From the NCBI RefSeq assembly GCF_011758745.1, contig NZ_JAANOV010000001.1:124001-188000 (forward strand): 64,000 nucleotides of DNA. Reading direction: 5' to 3'. The DNA is from Amycolatopsis granulosa. Its GTDB lineage: Bacteria > Actinomycetota > Actinomycetes > Mycobacteriales > Pseudonocardiaceae. Below are positions 1 to 9,017 of this stretch, piece after piece. Numbering within the stretch: position 1 is the stretch's first letter; each line of letters starts with the position of its first letter. A program made the position numbers and the translations under genes. The notes beneath the pieces were generated by a model, which saw only the letters and a program-made list of their open reading frames with translations, ran no database searches and was not told the origin of the DNA.

Positions 1-1
1 C

Positions 2-718
2 GACTTCTACCTCGAGCTGTCCACCCGTGGCGACTCGGACAAGTTCATCGGCTCGGACGAGGAGTGGGAAGCGGCCACCGAGACGCTGCGGCAGGCCGCG
101 ATCGACTCCGGGCTCGAGCTGGTGCCGGACCCGGGCGGGGCGGCCTACTACGGCCCGAAGATCTCGGTCCAGGCCAAGGACGCGATCGGCCGGTCCTGGC
201 AGATGTCGACCATCCAGCTGGACTTCAACCACCCCAAGCGGTTCGAGCTGACCTACACCGCCGCGGACGGCAGCCGCCAGCAGCCGGTGGTCATCCACCG
301 CGCGTTGTTCGGGTCGATCGAGCGGTTCTTCGGCGTGCTCACCGAGCACTACGCCGGCGCGTTCCCGGCGTGGCTGGCGCCGGTGCAGGTGGTCGGCATC
401 CCGATCGCCGACGAGCACGTGGAGCACCTGCGGGGCGTGGCGAAGGCGTTGCGCGCCAAGGGGATCCGCGTCGAGGTGGACACCAGCGACGACCGGATGC
501 AGAAGAAGATCCGCACGCACACCACGCAGAAGGTGCCGTTCATGGTGCTGGCGGGTGGCAAGGACGTCGAGGCGGGCGCGGTGTCGTTCCGGTTCCGTGA
601 CGGCAGCCAGATCAACGGTGTGCCGGTGGCCGACGCGGTGGAGGCCGTCGCCGGCTGGGTCGCGCGGAGGGAGAACAGCTCGCCGACCGCGGAGGCGCTG
701 AAGGCGGTTCTTCCTTGA
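2..718 (+). CDS. thrS: Threonyl-tRNA synthetase, C-terminal part (5' end outside window)
   Basis: Class II aminoacyl-tRNA synthetase that charges tRNA-Thr in the cytoplasm. Only the last 238 residues are present; the frame is open from base 2. Visible are the end of the catalytic core, including the motif 3 stretch [20 protein letters not shown] (Arg of motif 3), followed by the anticodon-binding domain starting near [18 protein letters not shown] and ending in [11 protein letters not shown]. The stop TGA overlaps the TTG start of the HIT gene, so the two are translationally coupled. The same thrS–HIT–pgsA order is known from mycobacteria. The family assignment is secure; only the missing N-terminus limits it. 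Confidence 0.96.
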   Translation, partial: DFYLELSTRGDSDKFIGSDEEWEAATETLRQAAIDSGLELVPDPGGAAYYGPKISVQAKDAIGRSWQMSTIQLDFNHPKRFELTYTAADGSRQQPVVIHRALFGSIERFFGVLTEHYAGAFPAWLAPVQVVGIPIADEHVEHLRGVAKALRAKGIRVEVDTSDDRMQKKIRTHTTQKVPFMVLAGGKDVEAGAVSFRFRDGSQINGVPVADAVEAVAGWVARRENSSPTAEALKAVLP

Positions 719-1263
719 CCGAGCCGGAGCTGGTGGAGCAGGACGGGGCCGGGGTGCCGGACGCGCTGCAGCGGCTGTGGACCCCGCACCGGCTGGCCTA
801 CGTGCAGGGCCAGGACAAGCCGGCGGGTGACGAGCCCGCGGGGTGCCCGTTCTGCCGCCTGCTCGGCCTGGACGACGCCGACGCGCTGATCCTGGCGCGC
901 GGCGAGCACGTCTGGGCGGTGCTGAACCTCTACCCGTACAACCCGGGGCACCTGATGGTCCTGCCGTACCGGCACGTGGCCGACTACCCGGACCTGACCG
1001 CGGACGAGACGCGCGAGCTGGCGGAGTTCACCCAGCACGCGATGAAGGTGGTGCGGTCGGTGTCCGGGGCGCACGGGTTCAACATCGGCATGAACCAGGG
1101 CGTCATCGCGGGCGCGGGGATCGCCGCGCACCTGCACCAGCACCTGGTCCCGCGCTGGGGTGGCGACGCGAACTTCATGCCGGTGATCGGACAGACGAAG
1201 GTGCTGCCGCAGCTGCTGGGTGAGACCCGTGAGCTGCTGTCCGCGGCGTGGCGCCGGGTCTAG
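715..1263 (+). CDS. HIT-family hydrolase/phosphorylase (Ap4A phosphorylase-like)
   Basis: 182-residue histidine-triad protein. The HIT motif H139-L-H141-Q-H143 follows the usual NxGxxxGAGIxAHLHQH context, and a C44-x2-C47 pair (GCPFC) sits at the start of the domain. The mycobacterial orthologue in the same position (Rv2613c) is a diadenosine tetraphosphate phosphorylase, so a role in breaking down ApnA signal nucleotides is likely but inferred. Start is TTG, overlapping the thrS stop by four bases (TTGA), which implies coupled translation. The gene ends just before a strong hairpin shared with the convergent yceI-like gene. Confidence 0.9.
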   Translation: MTEPELVEQDGAGVPDALQRLWTPHRLAYVQGQDKPAGDEPAGCPFCRLLGLDDADALILARGEHVWAVLNLYPYNPGHLMVLPYRHVADYPDLTADETRELAEFTQHAMKVVRSVSGAHGFNIGMNQGVIAGAGIAAHLHQHLVPRWGGDANFMPVIGQTKVLPQLLGETRELLSAAWRRV

Positions 1264-1272
1264 CGAAGCGGG

Positions 1273-1304
1273 ACGGGCCCGGGCGCCGCGGCGTCCGGGC
1301 CCGT
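1273..1304. terminator. Bidirectional hairpin terminator
   Basis: A 16-base arm starting ACGGGCCCGG pairs with its complement ending CCGGGCCCGT, with a single G·T wobble and essentially no loop. It lies in the 57-base gap between the convergent HIT and YceI genes, so it can stop transcription from both sides. There is no T tract, as is usual for GC-rich actinobacterial terminators. Confidence 0.75.
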
Positions 1305-1320
1305 ATCCGGTGGGCGGTCC

Positions 1321-1869
1321 TCAGCTCTGCAGGAGGGCCTCGATGTTCAGCTCGATCCGGACCTTGTCGCTCACCACGGCACTCGGCACGTTCGCGCCGA
1401 CGCCGAAGTCGGTGCGCTTGATCTCGGTGGCGGCGGAGATGCCGAACACCTTGCTGCCCTCGGCCAGGCCGTCGGCGAAGCCGCCGACCTCGGCGCTCAG
1501 CGTCACCGGCTTGGTGACGCCGTGCAGGGTCAGCTCGCCGTCGATGAAGTACTCGCCGTCCTCGGCCCGGACCCCGGTGGAGACGAAGGTCAGCGTGGGG
1601 AACTGCTCGACATCGAGGAACTCGGCGTTCTTGACGTGCGCGTCGCGGTCGGCGTTGTTGGTGTCGATGCTGTCGGCCTTGATGGTGGCGGTCACCTTCG
1701 ATCCGGCCAGGTCGGCTCCGGTCACGATCTCGCCCTCGACGTTGTCGAACCGGCCGCGGACCTTGGACACGCCCAGGTGGCGCACGATGAAGTCGACGTC
1801 GGAGTGCACCGAGTCGATGGTCCAGGTGCCGGCGATGTAGCCGGGGATCTCGATGGTCGAAGCGGTCAT
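1321..1869 (-). CDS. YceI-family lipid-binding protein
   Basis: 182 residues, the usual YceI length. The family forms a lipocalin-like beta barrel that binds polyisoprenoid-type lipids. Hallmarks seen: GTWTIDSVHSDVDFIVRHLGVSKVRG near the N-terminus, the middle FLDVEQFPTLTFVSTG, and a C-terminal FGVGANVPSAVVSDKVRIELNIEA. No signal peptide is visible, so the protein is probably cytoplasmic or released by other means. It is divergent from a MarR regulator, and two matching palindromes lie between them; MarR–YceI pairs are recurrent in actinobacteria. Ligand and physiological role unknown. Confidence 0.93.
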   Translation of the reverse strand: MTASTIEIPGYIAGTWTIDSVHSDVDFIVRHLGVSKVRGRFDNVEGEIVTGADLAGSKVTATIKADSIDTNNADRDAHVKNAEFLDVEQFPTLTFVSTGVRAEDGEYFIDGELTLHGVTKPVTLSAEVGGFADGLAEGSKVFGISAATEIKRTDFGVGANVPSAVVSDKVRIELNIEALLQS

Positions 1870-1901
1870 GGTTGTCTCTCCTCGGGGAAGCGGGGATCTG
1901 T

Positions 1902-1948
1902 GGTTGAGCCCTCAACCAGACCGTAGCGGAAAATGATTGAGCGCTCAA
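1902..1948. promoter_or_regulatory. Two palindromic MarR operators in a divergent promoter
   Basis: Site 1 (1902–1917) is GGTTGAG-CC-CTCAACC, a perfect 7-bp inverted repeat. Site 2 (1937–1948) is TTGAGCGCTCAA, a perfect 12-bp palindrome. They share the core TTGAGC-S-CTCAA, and their centres are 33 bp apart, about three helical turns, so dimers would bind the same DNA face. They lie between the YceI and MarR genes; site 2 overlaps the earliest in-frame ATG of marR, which argues that translation starts further down. Autoregulation and control of yceI are inferred. Confidence 0.75.
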
Positions 1949-1968
1949 CTAGGGGTAGGATGTGTGAC

Positions 1969-2475
1969 ATGTCCGAACCGCGATGGCTCAGCGCGGAGGA
2001 GCAGCGCGTGTGGCGCGACTTCTCGATCGCCGTCTCGATGCTGCGTGGCCACGTGGAGTCCCAGCTCCAGCGGGACGCCGGAATGCCGCACACCTACTAC
2101 GAGGTGCTCGTCGTGCTGTCCGAGGCGCCCGGCCGCACCCTGCGGATGAGCGAGCTGGCCGAGAAGTGCCGTTCATCACGCAGCCGCCTCTCGCACGCGG
2201 TCGCGCGCCTGGAGGCCAGCGGCTGGGTCGTCCGCGACAGCTGCGGCACGGACAAGCGCGGCTCCTTCGCCCGGCTCACCGACCGCGGGTTCGCCGCGCT
2301 GCGAGCCGCCGCCCCCGGACACGTGGAGGCGGTGCGTGAGGCGCTGTTCGACGCGCTCACGCCCGACCAGGTCCGCGCGCTGGGCGAGATCGCCCAGGCG
2401 ATCCAGCACAAGCTCACGCCGCAGTGCGCGGCGGCCATGGCCGCCCTCGAGGACCCGCTGGACGAGCCGGTCTGA
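1969..2475 (+). CDS. MarR-family transcriptional regulator
   Basis: 168-residue winged-helix regulator. The family dimerises and represses nearby genes until a small ligand or oxidant releases it. The N-terminal SEPRWLSAEEQRVWRDF and the helix MSELAEKCRSSRSRLSHAVARLEASGWV followed by a wing with RLTDRG are typical. ATG 1969 was chosen because GTAGGA (1955–1960) sits 8 bases upstream; ATG 1960 abuts that ribosome site and ATG 1933 lies in the operator. Its target is most likely the divergent yceI-like gene. Confidence 0.92.
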   Translation: MSEPRWLSAEEQRVWRDFSIAVSMLRGHVESQLQRDAGMPHTYYEVLVVLSEAPGRTLRMSELAEKCRSSRSRLSHAVARLEASGWVVRDSCGTDKRGSFARLTDRGFAALRAAAPGHVEAVREALFDALTPDQVRALGEIAQAIQHKLTPQCAAAMAALEDPLDEPV

Positions 2476-2622
2476 GCGCCCGCGGCGGCGGGTTGGGCGC
2501 GCCGCGTCACCGGATCGTCGTAGCGGGTGGATAGGCTGCGTCCAGCACACCCGACCCCGCAGCCCCAGGTGAACGCCGAGAACGATGGACATGCCCGCCG
2601 AAACCGCCATCCCGACGATCCG

Positions 2623-3231
2623 ATGCTGAACATCTTCGCGCGAGCGTCCGTCTCGCGAGCCCTGGACCCGCTCGGTCACGCGCTGGTGCGGGCCGGCCTG
2701 ACCCCGAACGCCATGACCGCCATCGGCACGGCCGGGGCGATCGTCTCCGCCCTGGTGTTCTTCCCGAACGGGATGCTGCTGGCCGGCACGTTCACCGTGT
2801 GGGGTTTCGCGATGCTCGACCTGCTCGACGGCGCGATGGCCCGCGCCCGCGGGTACGGCACCCCGTTCGGTGCGACCCTGGACGCGACCTGCGACCGGCT
2901 GGCCGACGGCGCGTTGTTCAGCGGCATCGCCTGGTGGTGCTTCGCGGTCGAGCACAACCTGCGCGCGGCCGCCGCCTGCCTCGTCTGCCTGGTGCTGGCC
3001 CAGGTCATCTCCTACATCAAGGCCCGCGCCGAGGCGGAGGGCCTCGCCGCCGACGGCGGGCTGGTCGAGCGCGCCGAGCGGCTGATCATCGCGCTCGTCG
3101 GCACCGGGCTGGAAGGGTTCGGGGTGCCGTTCGCGGTCGAGGGCACGCTGTGGCTGCTCGCGGCCGGCTCGATCATCACCACGATCCAGCGGATGCTGGC
3201 CGTGGCCGCCTCCGCCCGGGAGGCGGGCTGA
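2623..3231 (+). CDS. pgsA: CDP-alcohol phosphatidyltransferase, phosphatidylinositol phosphate synthase type
   Basis: 202-residue integral membrane enzyme. The full CDP-alcohol motif D66-xx-DG-xx-AR-x8-G-xxx-D87-xxx-D91 is visible and supplies the metal-binding aspartates. In this conserved locus the mycobacterial enzyme makes phosphatidylinositol phosphate from CDP-diacylglycerol and inositol phosphate, the first step toward PIMs; that specificity is taken from context, not from a residue I can see. Start ATG 2623 gives the usual N-terminus (MLNIFARASVSRALDPLG); in-frame GTG 2569 is a possible earlier start. The stop overlaps the next ATG by one base. Confidence 0.92.
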   Translation: MLNIFARASVSRALDPLGHALVRAGLTPNAMTAIGTAGAIVSALVFFPNGMLLAGTFTVWGFAMLDLLDGAMARARGYGTPFGATLDATCDRLADGALFSGIAWWCFAVEHNLRAAAACLVCLVLAQVISYIKARAEAEGLAADGGLVERAERLIIALVGTGLEGFGVPFAVEGTLWLLAAGSIITTIQRMLAVAASAREAG

Positions 3232-4148
3232 TGGGCCGGTTCGGCGAGCGGATGGCGGACCTGGGGTACGCCGCGGGCTGGACCGTGGTGAGCCGGTTGC
3301 CGGTCCCGGTGGCCAGGGCGGGGTTCGCGCTGGCCGCCGATTTCGCCGCGCGGCGCAAGGGCCCCGGTGTGCGGCAGCTGCGCCGCAACCTGGCCCGCGT
3401 GGTGCCGCAGGCCGGCGAGACCGAGCTCGACGAGCTGACCCGCCAGGCCGTGCGCTCCTACGCGCGCTACTGGCACGAAGCGTTCCGGTTGCCCAGCCTG
3501 GATCCCGCGCGGATCCGGTCGCGGGTCGAGGCGACCATCAGCGGCGTGGAGAACCTCGACGCGGCGCTGGCCGAAGGCAACGGCGCGGTGGTCGCGTTGC
3601 CGCACAGCGGGAACTGGGACGTGCCGGGTATCTGGGCGGTCGGCCGGTACGGCCCGTTCACGACCGTGGTCGAGCGCCTCAAACCGGAGTCGCTGTTCCA
3701 GCGGTTCGTGGCCTACCGCGAGTCCCTGGGCTTCGAGATCCTCTCCGCCGACGGCGGCACCGGCTCGTTCCGGCTGCTGCTGCAGCGGTTGCGGGAGAAC
3801 CGGGTGGTCTGCCTGATCGCCGACCGGGACCTCTCCGGCGGCGGCGTGCCCGTGTCGTTCTTCGGCGAGAAGACGAGCATGCCGGCCGGCCCGGCGCGGC
3901 TGGCCGCGAGCACCGGTGCCGCGCTGTTGCCGGTGGGCAGCTGGTTCACCGAGGACGGCTGGGGCATCCGGATCCACCCGCGGATCCGCGTCACGCACCG
4001 CAGCGAGGTGCCCGCCGCGACCCAGGCGCTGGCCGACATCTTCGCCGGCGACATCGCGGCGCACCCGGCGGACTGGCACATGATGCAAAAGCTGTGGACC
4101 GCCGATGCCGGGGAGGACGGCGTTCCGGCGCGGGAGGAAGCGGCGTGA
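3231..4148 (+). CDS. patA: Phosphatidylinositol mannoside acyltransferase (LpxL/HtrB family)
   Basis: 305 residues. Lysophospholipid acyltransferase domain with the catalytic HX4D motif H125-SGNW-D130 followed by the VVERLKPESLFQRF segment and the FFGEKTSMPAGPARLA segment. In mycobacteria the orthologue in this position (Rv2611c) transfers palmitate to a mannose of PIM1/PIM2 on the inner face of the plasma membrane. The ATG overlaps the pgsA stop by one base, and its own stop overlaps pimA (GTGA), so pgsA–patA–pimA form one operon for PIM assembly. Confidence 0.92.
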   Translation: MGRFGERMADLGYAAGWTVVSRLPVPVARAGFALAADFAARRKGPGVRQLRRNLARVVPQAGETELDELTRQAVRSYARYWHEAFRLPSLDPARIRSRVEATISGVENLDAALAEGNGAVVALPHSGNWDVPGIWAVGRYGPFTTVVERLKPESLFQRFVAYRESLGFEILSADGGTGSFRLLLQRLRENRVVCLIADRDLSGGGVPVSFFGEKTSMPAGPARLAASTGAALLPVGSWFTEDGWGIRIHPRIRVTHRSEVPAATQALADIFAGDIAAHPADWHMMQKLWTADAGEDGVPAREEAA

Positions 4149-5284
4149 AGGTCGGGATCGTCTGCCCGTACTCCTTCGACGTCCCCGGTGGCGTCCAGGG
4201 GCACGTCACGGACCTGGCGCGCGCCCTGCTCGCGCGCGGGCACCAGGTGTCGGTGCTGGCGCCCGCTGACGAGGACGCCGACCTGCCGGACTTCGTGCAG
4301 CCCGCGGGCAAGGCCCTCGGCATCCCCTACAACGGCTCGGTGGCGCGGCTGCAGTTCGGGCCGGTCTCCTACGCGCGGGTGCGGCGCTGGCTGCGGGAGG
4401 GCGCCTTCGACGTGCTGCACCTGCACGAGCCCGCCGCGCCCAGCCTGTCGCTGCTGGCGCTGACGGTCGCCGACGGGCCGATCGTCGCCACGTTCCACAC
4501 CTCCACGCCGCGCTCGCGGACGCTGTCGGCGTTCCAGCCGGTGCTGCGCCCGCTGCTGGAGAAGATCACCGCGCGGATCGCGGTGTCGGCGCTGGCGCGG
4601 CGGGTGCAGGTCGAGCACGCGGGCGGGGACGCGGTGGAGATCCCCAACGGGGTGGACGTCGAGTTCTTCTCGCGCGCGCGACCGCTGGCGGGCTATCCGC
4701 GGGCGGGCGGCACGATCGGGTTCGTCGGCCGGTTCACCGAGCCGCGCAAGGGCATGGACGTCCTGCTCGACGCCGCCCGCCGCCTGCTGCCGGAGTTCGG
4801 GGACCTGCGGCTGCTCGTCGTCGGGCGTGGCGAGCCCGAGGCGCTGCACCGGATGGCCGGGCCGGAACTCGTCCCGCACCTGGAGCTGCTCGGCCAGGTC
4901 GACGACGACACCAAGGCACGGGCGCTGCGCAGCGTGGACGTCTACTGCGCGCCGAACACCGGCGGCGAGAGCTTCGGGATGATCCTCACCGAGGCGATGG
5001 CCGCCGGAACCGCCGTGGCGGCCAGCAACCTCGACTCGTTCCGCCGGGTGCTCGACGACGGCCGGGCCGGCGCGTTGTTCGCGACCGGCGACGGCGCGGC
5101 GCTCGCGACGTGCCTGCGCGAGCTGCTCGGCGATCCGGCGCGGCGGACGTCGCTCGCGGCGGCGGCGGGGGAGCGGGTGGCGATCTTCGACTGGCCGGTG
5201 GTGGTGACGCAGGTGCTGCGGGTGTACGAGACCGCGATCGCCGCCGATCCGCGCCGGGTCAGTGCGCGGGAGGCGCCGCTGTGA
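4145..5284 (+). CDS. pimA: GDP-mannose-dependent phosphatidylinositol mannosyltransferase
   Basis: 379-residue GT-B, GT4-family enzyme that adds the first mannose to phosphatidylinositol. Residues known to matter in the M. smegmatis enzyme are all in place: G-G-V near residue 17, H118 (FHTS), R196 and K202 (GRFTEPRKG), and the E275 loop (GGESFGMILTEA). GTG 4145 overlaps the patA stop by four bases and yields the standard MKVGIVCPYSFDVPGG start. It overlaps the following membrane gene in the same way. Confidence 0.96.
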   Translation: MKVGIVCPYSFDVPGGVQGHVTDLARALLARGHQVSVLAPADEDADLPDFVQPAGKALGIPYNGSVARLQFGPVSYARVRRWLREGAFDVLHLHEPAAPSLSLLALTVADGPIVATFHTSTPRSRTLSAFQPVLRPLLEKITARIAVSALARRVQVEHAGGDAVEIPNGVDVEFFSRARPLAGYPRAGGTIGFVGRFTEPRKGMDVLLDAARRLLPEFGDLRLLVVGRGEPEALHRMAGPELVPHLELLGQVDDDTKARALRSVDVYCAPNTGGESFGMILTEAMAAGTAVAASNLDSFRRVLDDGRAGALFATGDGAALATCLRELLGDPARRTSLAAAAGERVAIFDWPVVVTQVLRVYETAIAADPRRVSAREAPL

Positions 5285-5775
5285 GCGTCTTCGTGCTGGT
5301 CGTCACGATCGTCGCGGCGGTGGTCGTGCTCGGCGGCCTGTTCCTGGTCGCCACCGCGAACCGGCTGGACCGCCTGCACGTCCGGCTCGACGCGGGGTGG
5401 GCGGCGCTGGACGCGGCGCTGGCCCGGCGGGCGGTGGTGGCGCGGGCCGTGGCCGCGGTCGACGGCGCCGCGCCGGGCCTGCGGGAGGCGGCCGACCTCG
5501 CGGAGAAGGCCCCGCGTGCCGAGCGGGAGGTCGCGGAGAACGAGCTGACGCGCCTGCTCGCGACCATCGACCGCACCCGGCTGCCCGCCCAGCTGGCCGG
5601 GGAGCTCACCGACGCCGAGCACCGGGTGGTGATCGCGCGCCGGGTGCACAACGACGCGGTGCGGGACACGCTGGCGCTGCGCCGGCGGCGGAAGGTGCGG
5701 TACTTCAAGCTCGCCGGCACCGCACCGCGGCCGGAGTACTTCGAGATCGCCGAACCGCCGCTGCCCGGCGCCTAG
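5281..5775 (+). CDS. Membrane-anchored coiled-coil protein at the PIM locus (Rv2609c N-terminal-like)
   Basis: 164 residues. One N-terminal transmembrane helix (about residues 2–24, valine and leucine rich) is followed by a helical segment NRLDRLHVRLDAGWAALDAAL and a mostly alpha-helical, charged remainder ending EYFEIAEPP. It resembles the first half of mycobacterial Rv2609c, which as I recall carries a Nudix domain after this region; no Nudix box is present here. Function unknown. The position directly behind pimA with a GTGA overlap suggests a link to PIM or phospholipid metabolism. Confidence 0.8.
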   Translation: MSVFVLVVTIVAAVVVLGGLFLVATANRLDRLHVRLDAGWAALDAALARRAVVARAVAAVDGAAPGLREAADLAEKAPRAEREVAENELTRLLATIDRTRLPAQLAGELTDAEHRVVIARRVHNDAVRDTLALRRRRKVRYFKLAGTAPRPEYFEIAEPPLPGA

Positions 5776-5784
5776 GATCGGGGC

Positions 5785-6300
5785 ATGGCTTCCGAAACCG
5801 ACCCGGCGTGCGCGGTGGCGCACGGCGCCGGCGACCCGTCGGCGGAGACCCGCACGCTGGTGGCGGTGTTCTCCTCGCCGGTCGCGCAGTTCCTGCTCCG
5901 CTACGGCCAGGACCTCGGCTACCGCGCGGTGCTGTTCGATCCGGATGCGACCCGTACCGCCGAGGTCCCGGGTGCCAAGGTGACGGCCGTGCTGCCGGAC
6001 CTGGACGCGGACACGGACGTCGTGGTGACCGACCACCACCGGGCCGAGCTGGGCCCGGCGCTGCGCGATGTCCTCGCGCAGCCGGTCCGGTGGGCCGGGG
6101 TGATGGGCAATCCGCGGCACGAGGGCCCGCACGTCGCGGCGCTGCGCGCGCTGGGCGTGGCCGAGGCGGACATCGCGCGGGTGCACCGGCCGATCGGCCT
6201 CGACATCGGCTCCCGCCGCCCGGCCGAGATCGCGATCGCCACCCTGGCCGGGCTGATCGCCGACCGCAACGGCCGCCCCGGGGGCTTCTTTCCCCGCTGA
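5785..6300 (+). CDS. XdhC-type Rossmann-domain protein (XdhC C-terminal domain only)
   Basis: 171 residues matching only the C-terminal Rossmann domain of XdhC/CoxI proteins, which help insert sulfurated molybdenum cofactor into xanthine dehydrogenase-type enzymes. The family signature HRPIGLDIGSRRPAEIAIAT near residue 135 and VRWAGVMGNPRHEGPHVAALRALG are clear. The N-terminal XdhC domain is missing and no molybdoenzyme gene is nearby, so a true maturation role is doubtful. A -10 box TAGGAT (5773–5778) overlaps the preceding stop and ends six bases before the ATG, suggesting a leaderless transcript independent of the pim operon. Confidence 0.85.
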   Translation: MASETDPACAVAHGAGDPSAETRTLVAVFSSPVAQFLLRYGQDLGYRAVLFDPDATRTAEVPGAKVTAVLPDLDADTDVVVTDHHRAELGPALRDVLAQPVRWAGVMGNPRHEGPHVAALRALGVAEADIARVHRPIGLDIGSRRPAEIAIATLAGLIADRNGRPGGFFPR

Positions 6301-6336
6301 GCGCGGGCCGGGGCGCGTGGTGCACCCGGCGTCCCG

Positions 6337-6657
6337 CTAGCCGCGCGAGGCACGCACCGCGGCGCCGGCCGCGTCCAGGGCCAGGTCGACGGTCACGACG
6401 GAACCGTCACCGTCGGTGCGCCCGTGTTCGTCGATCGCGAGGCCGATCAGGGCGAGGTCGGCGGCACGATCGCGCAGCGACCACTGCTCCGGGGTCTCCG
6501 CACCCGGCGGTTCCGTCTCGTCCCGGTGCCGTGCGGCCACCGCTGCCGCCGCGAGCTCCCGCGGCAGGCGCACCGTGATGCGCTGCTCCCCGATCGCCGC
6601 GCCGATGGCGGCGAGCACCTCGGCGTCCTGCCCGTAGCGCTCGTACTCGCTGGTCAT
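6337..6657 (-). CDS. Small hypothetical protein
   Basis: 106 residues, not assigned to a family. It is acidic and alanine rich, with a helical N-terminus (SEYERYGQDAEVLAAIGAAIGE), a short segment ITVRLPRELAAAAVAA that resembles the start of many small actinobacterial helical proteins, and a repeat of ALxLAxDxAG-type residues at the end. Start ATG 6657 is supported by TAAGCT ending seven bases upstream, a leaderless-type promoter; GTG 6663 is an alternative. It lies downstream of the EF-G-like gene in the same direction. Confidence 0.65.
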   Translation of the reverse strand: MTSEYERYGQDAEVLAAIGAAIGEQRITVRLPRELAAAAVAARHRDETEPPGAETPEQWSLRDRAADLALIGLAIDEHGRTDGDGSVVTVDLALDAAGAAVRASRG

Positions 6658-6690
6658 GATCACGAGCTTACGGGCGGCAAAGGCGTCTCC

Positions 6691-8814
6691 TCAGGCGTGC
6701 GCCGCGGCCAGGTTCTCCGGCAGCGGGTCGTACCGCGCGTGCCGGCGGGTGAACAGCGCCGTGCCGGAGCTCAGCGAGCGCAGCTCCGTGGTGTACCGCA
6801 GCAGCTCGGTCGCGGGCACCTCGGCGCGGATCACGCTGCGGCCCTGGCCCACCGACTCGGTACCGAGCACCCGGCCGCGCCGCGACGACAGGTCGCCCAG
6901 CACCGCGCCCAGGTACTCGTCGGGCACGCGGACGTCCACCTCGTCGAGCGGTTCGAGCAGCACCACCCGCCCGTTCGCGGCCGCGTCCTTGAGCGCCAGC
7001 GCCCCGGCGGTCTGGAACGCCGCGTCCGAGGAATCCACGCTGTGCGCCTTGCCGTCGACCAGCGTGACGCGTACGTCGACCACCGGGTGGCCGGCCACCA
7101 GCCCGCGCTGCAGCTGCGCCCGCACTCCCTTCTCCACGCTGGGGATGAACTGGTTCGGGATGGCGCCGCCGACGATCCGGTCGACGAACTCGAACCCCGC
7201 GCCGCGCGGCAGTGGCTCGACCTCGATGTCACACACCGCGTACTGGCCGTGCCCGCCGGACTGCTTCACGTGCCGCCCGTGCCCCTTGGCCGGGGCGGCG
7301 AACGTCTCGCGCAGGCTGACCTTGACCGGTTCGGTGTCCACCTCGGCACCGCCGGCGCGCAGCCGCGACAGCACCACGTCGGCGTGCGCCTCGCCCATGC
7401 ACCACAGGACCAGCTGAGCGGTCTCGGCGTTGCGTTCCAGCCGCAGCGTCGGGTCGCCGGCGACCAGCCGGGACAGGTTGCGCGCCAGCGCGTCCTCGTC
7501 GCTGCGGTTGCGGGCCACCACGGCGACCGGCAGCAGCGGTTCGGGCATCGGCCACGGGCGCATCAGCAGCGGGTGGTCGGGGGCGGAGACGGTGTCGCCG
7601 GTCTCGGCCGAGCCGACCTTGGTCAGCGCGCACAGATCACCGGCCACGCAGTAGGGCACTTCGCGCAGGTTCGCACCCAGCGGGGAGTACAGGTGGGCCA
7701 CCCGCTCGTCGGTGTCGTGGTCCTCATGGCCGCGTTCGGCCATGCCGTGCCCGGACACGTGCACCGGCCGTTCCGGCCGCAACGTCCCGGAGAACACCCG
7801 CACCAGCGACACCCGCCCGACATAGGAGTCCACGGCGGTGCGCACCACTTCGGCGGCCAGTGGCCCGTCCGGATCGGTGCTCAGCGCCGGGTGCGGCGCG
7901 CCGTCCGGCCCGGTGACCGGCGGCAGCGCGTGCTCCAGCGGTGACGGGAACGCCCGGACGATGCCGTCGAGCACCTCGGCCAGCCCCACCCCGGTGGTGG
8001 CGCACACCGGGATGACCGGGTGGAACGAGCCGCGCGCCACCGCGGTCTCCAGGTCGGAGATCAGCGTCTCCTCGCTGATCTCCTCGCCCGCGAGGTAGCG
8101 GTCCATGAGGGTCTCGTCCTCGCTCTCGGCGATGATGCCCTCGATCAGCTCGTTGCGTGCCTCGGTCAGCCGCTCCAGGTCGGCCGGCGCGGGGTCGCCC
8201 AGGCGCGGCGGATAACCCTGCGAGTAGTCGTAGAGGCGGCGGGTGATCAGCCCGACCAGGCCCGGCTCCGGGCCGGTGGCCGGCAGGTACAGCGGAAGCA
8301 CGCCGGCGCCGAACGCGTCCTGGCACGCGGCGATCTCGTCCTCGGGGTCGGCGCGGTGGTGGTCCAGGCGGGAGATCACGACCGCGCGCGGCATGCCCAC
8401 CGCGGCGCACTCCTCCCAGACGGCCACCGTGGCGGGGTCCACGCCCTCGAACGCGCTGACCACGAACAGCGCGGCATCGGCGGCGCGCAACCCGGCCCGC
8501 AGCTCGCCCACGAAGTCGGCGTACCCCGGGGTGTCGATCAGGTTGATCTTGTGGTCCTGGTGCATCAGCGGTGCCACCGACAGCCCGACCGAGCGCTGCT
8601 GGCGCACCGCCGCCGGGTCGTGGTCGCACACGGTGGTGCCCTCCACGACGGAACCGGCCCTGGCCACGGTGCCGGACACCGCGAGCAGGGCCTCGGTGAG
8701 GGTGGTCTTGCCGGAGCCCGAGGGACCCACCAGGACCACGTTGCGGACCTTGACCGGGTCGTCCACAGCGACCGCGGCTCCGGCGTCGACGGTGCGGGCT
8801 TGTTTGTCGGCCAT
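6691..8814 (-). CDS. Elongation factor G-like GTPase (EF-G2/FusA2 type)
   Basis: 707 residues with the EF-G domain series: GTPase domain with P-loop GPSGSGKT (30–37) and DTPG (94–97), then domains II to V ending in the C-terminal EF-G fold. Unlike canonical EF-G, the guanine-specificity motif NKxD is S148-R149-L150-D151. This is the FusA2 branch, whose mycobacterial member is thought to lack normal translocase activity; its role is uncertain. ATG 8814 is preceded by GGGGAG at good spacing. It stands alone, without rpsL, rpsG or tuf. Confidence 0.88.
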   Translation of the reverse strand: MADKQARTVDAGAAVAVDDPVKVRNVVLVGPSGSGKTTLTEALLAVSGTVARAGSVVEGTTVCDHDPAAVRQQRSVGLSVAPLMHQDHKINLIDTPGYADFVGELRAGLRAADAALFVVSAFEGVDPATVAVWEECAAVGMPRAVVISRLDHHRADPEDEIAACQDAFGAGVLPLYLPATGPEPGLVGLITRRLYDYSQGYPPRLGDPAPADLERLTEARNELIEGIIAESEDETLMDRYLAGEEISEETLISDLETAVARGSFHPVIPVCATTGVGLAEVLDGIVRAFPSPLEHALPPVTGPDGAPHPALSTDPDGPLAAEVVRTAVDSYVGRVSLVRVFSGTLRPERPVHVSGHGMAERGHEDHDTDERVAHLYSPLGANLREVPYCVAGDLCALTKVGSAETGDTVSAPDHPLLMRPWPMPEPLLPVAVVARNRSDEDALARNLSRLVAGDPTLRLERNAETAQLVLWCMGEAHADVVLSRLRAGGAEVDTEPVKVSLRETFAAPAKGHGRHVKQSGGHGQYAVCDIEVEPLPRGAGFEFVDRIVGGAIPNQFIPSVEKGVRAQLQRGLVAGHPVVDVRVTLVDGKAHSVDSSDAAFQTAGALALKDAAANGRVVLLEPLDEVDVRVPDEYLGAVLGDLSSRRGRVLGTESVGQGRSVIRAEVPATELLRYTTELRSLSSGTALFTRRHARYDPLPENLAAAHA

Positions 8815-8969
8815 GGCGCGCTCCCCGGGACGACAGCAGCAGGTGTGTCCTCGATCACACACCCGGCGGGCATGGTCCGGCAACCCCGGCCGGTCAGGTT
8901 GCGCCTGCGGGGCGAAAGTGGACTGCTGGAATCGCGGCGAACTGGCCTGGGGGAGCGGTCCACCAGAAC

Positions 8970-8975
8970 CTAGAC
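8970..8975 (+). promoter_or_regulatory. -10 box upstream of pdxS
   Basis: TAGACT matches the actinobacterial TANNNT -10 consensus and would start transcription near 8982, leaving about 36 bases of leader before the pdxS GTG. No good -35 box is visible. Confidence 0.5.
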
Positions 8976-9017
8976 TCGACCGTGCACCCCTTCGTGTTTC
9001 GTGAAAGGCGTCCCGTC

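Noticed and set aside
1933-1968. Earlier MarR start at ATG 1933
   Set aside because: The ATG lies within the operator palindrome and has no ribosome site; ATG 1969 has a well-placed one.
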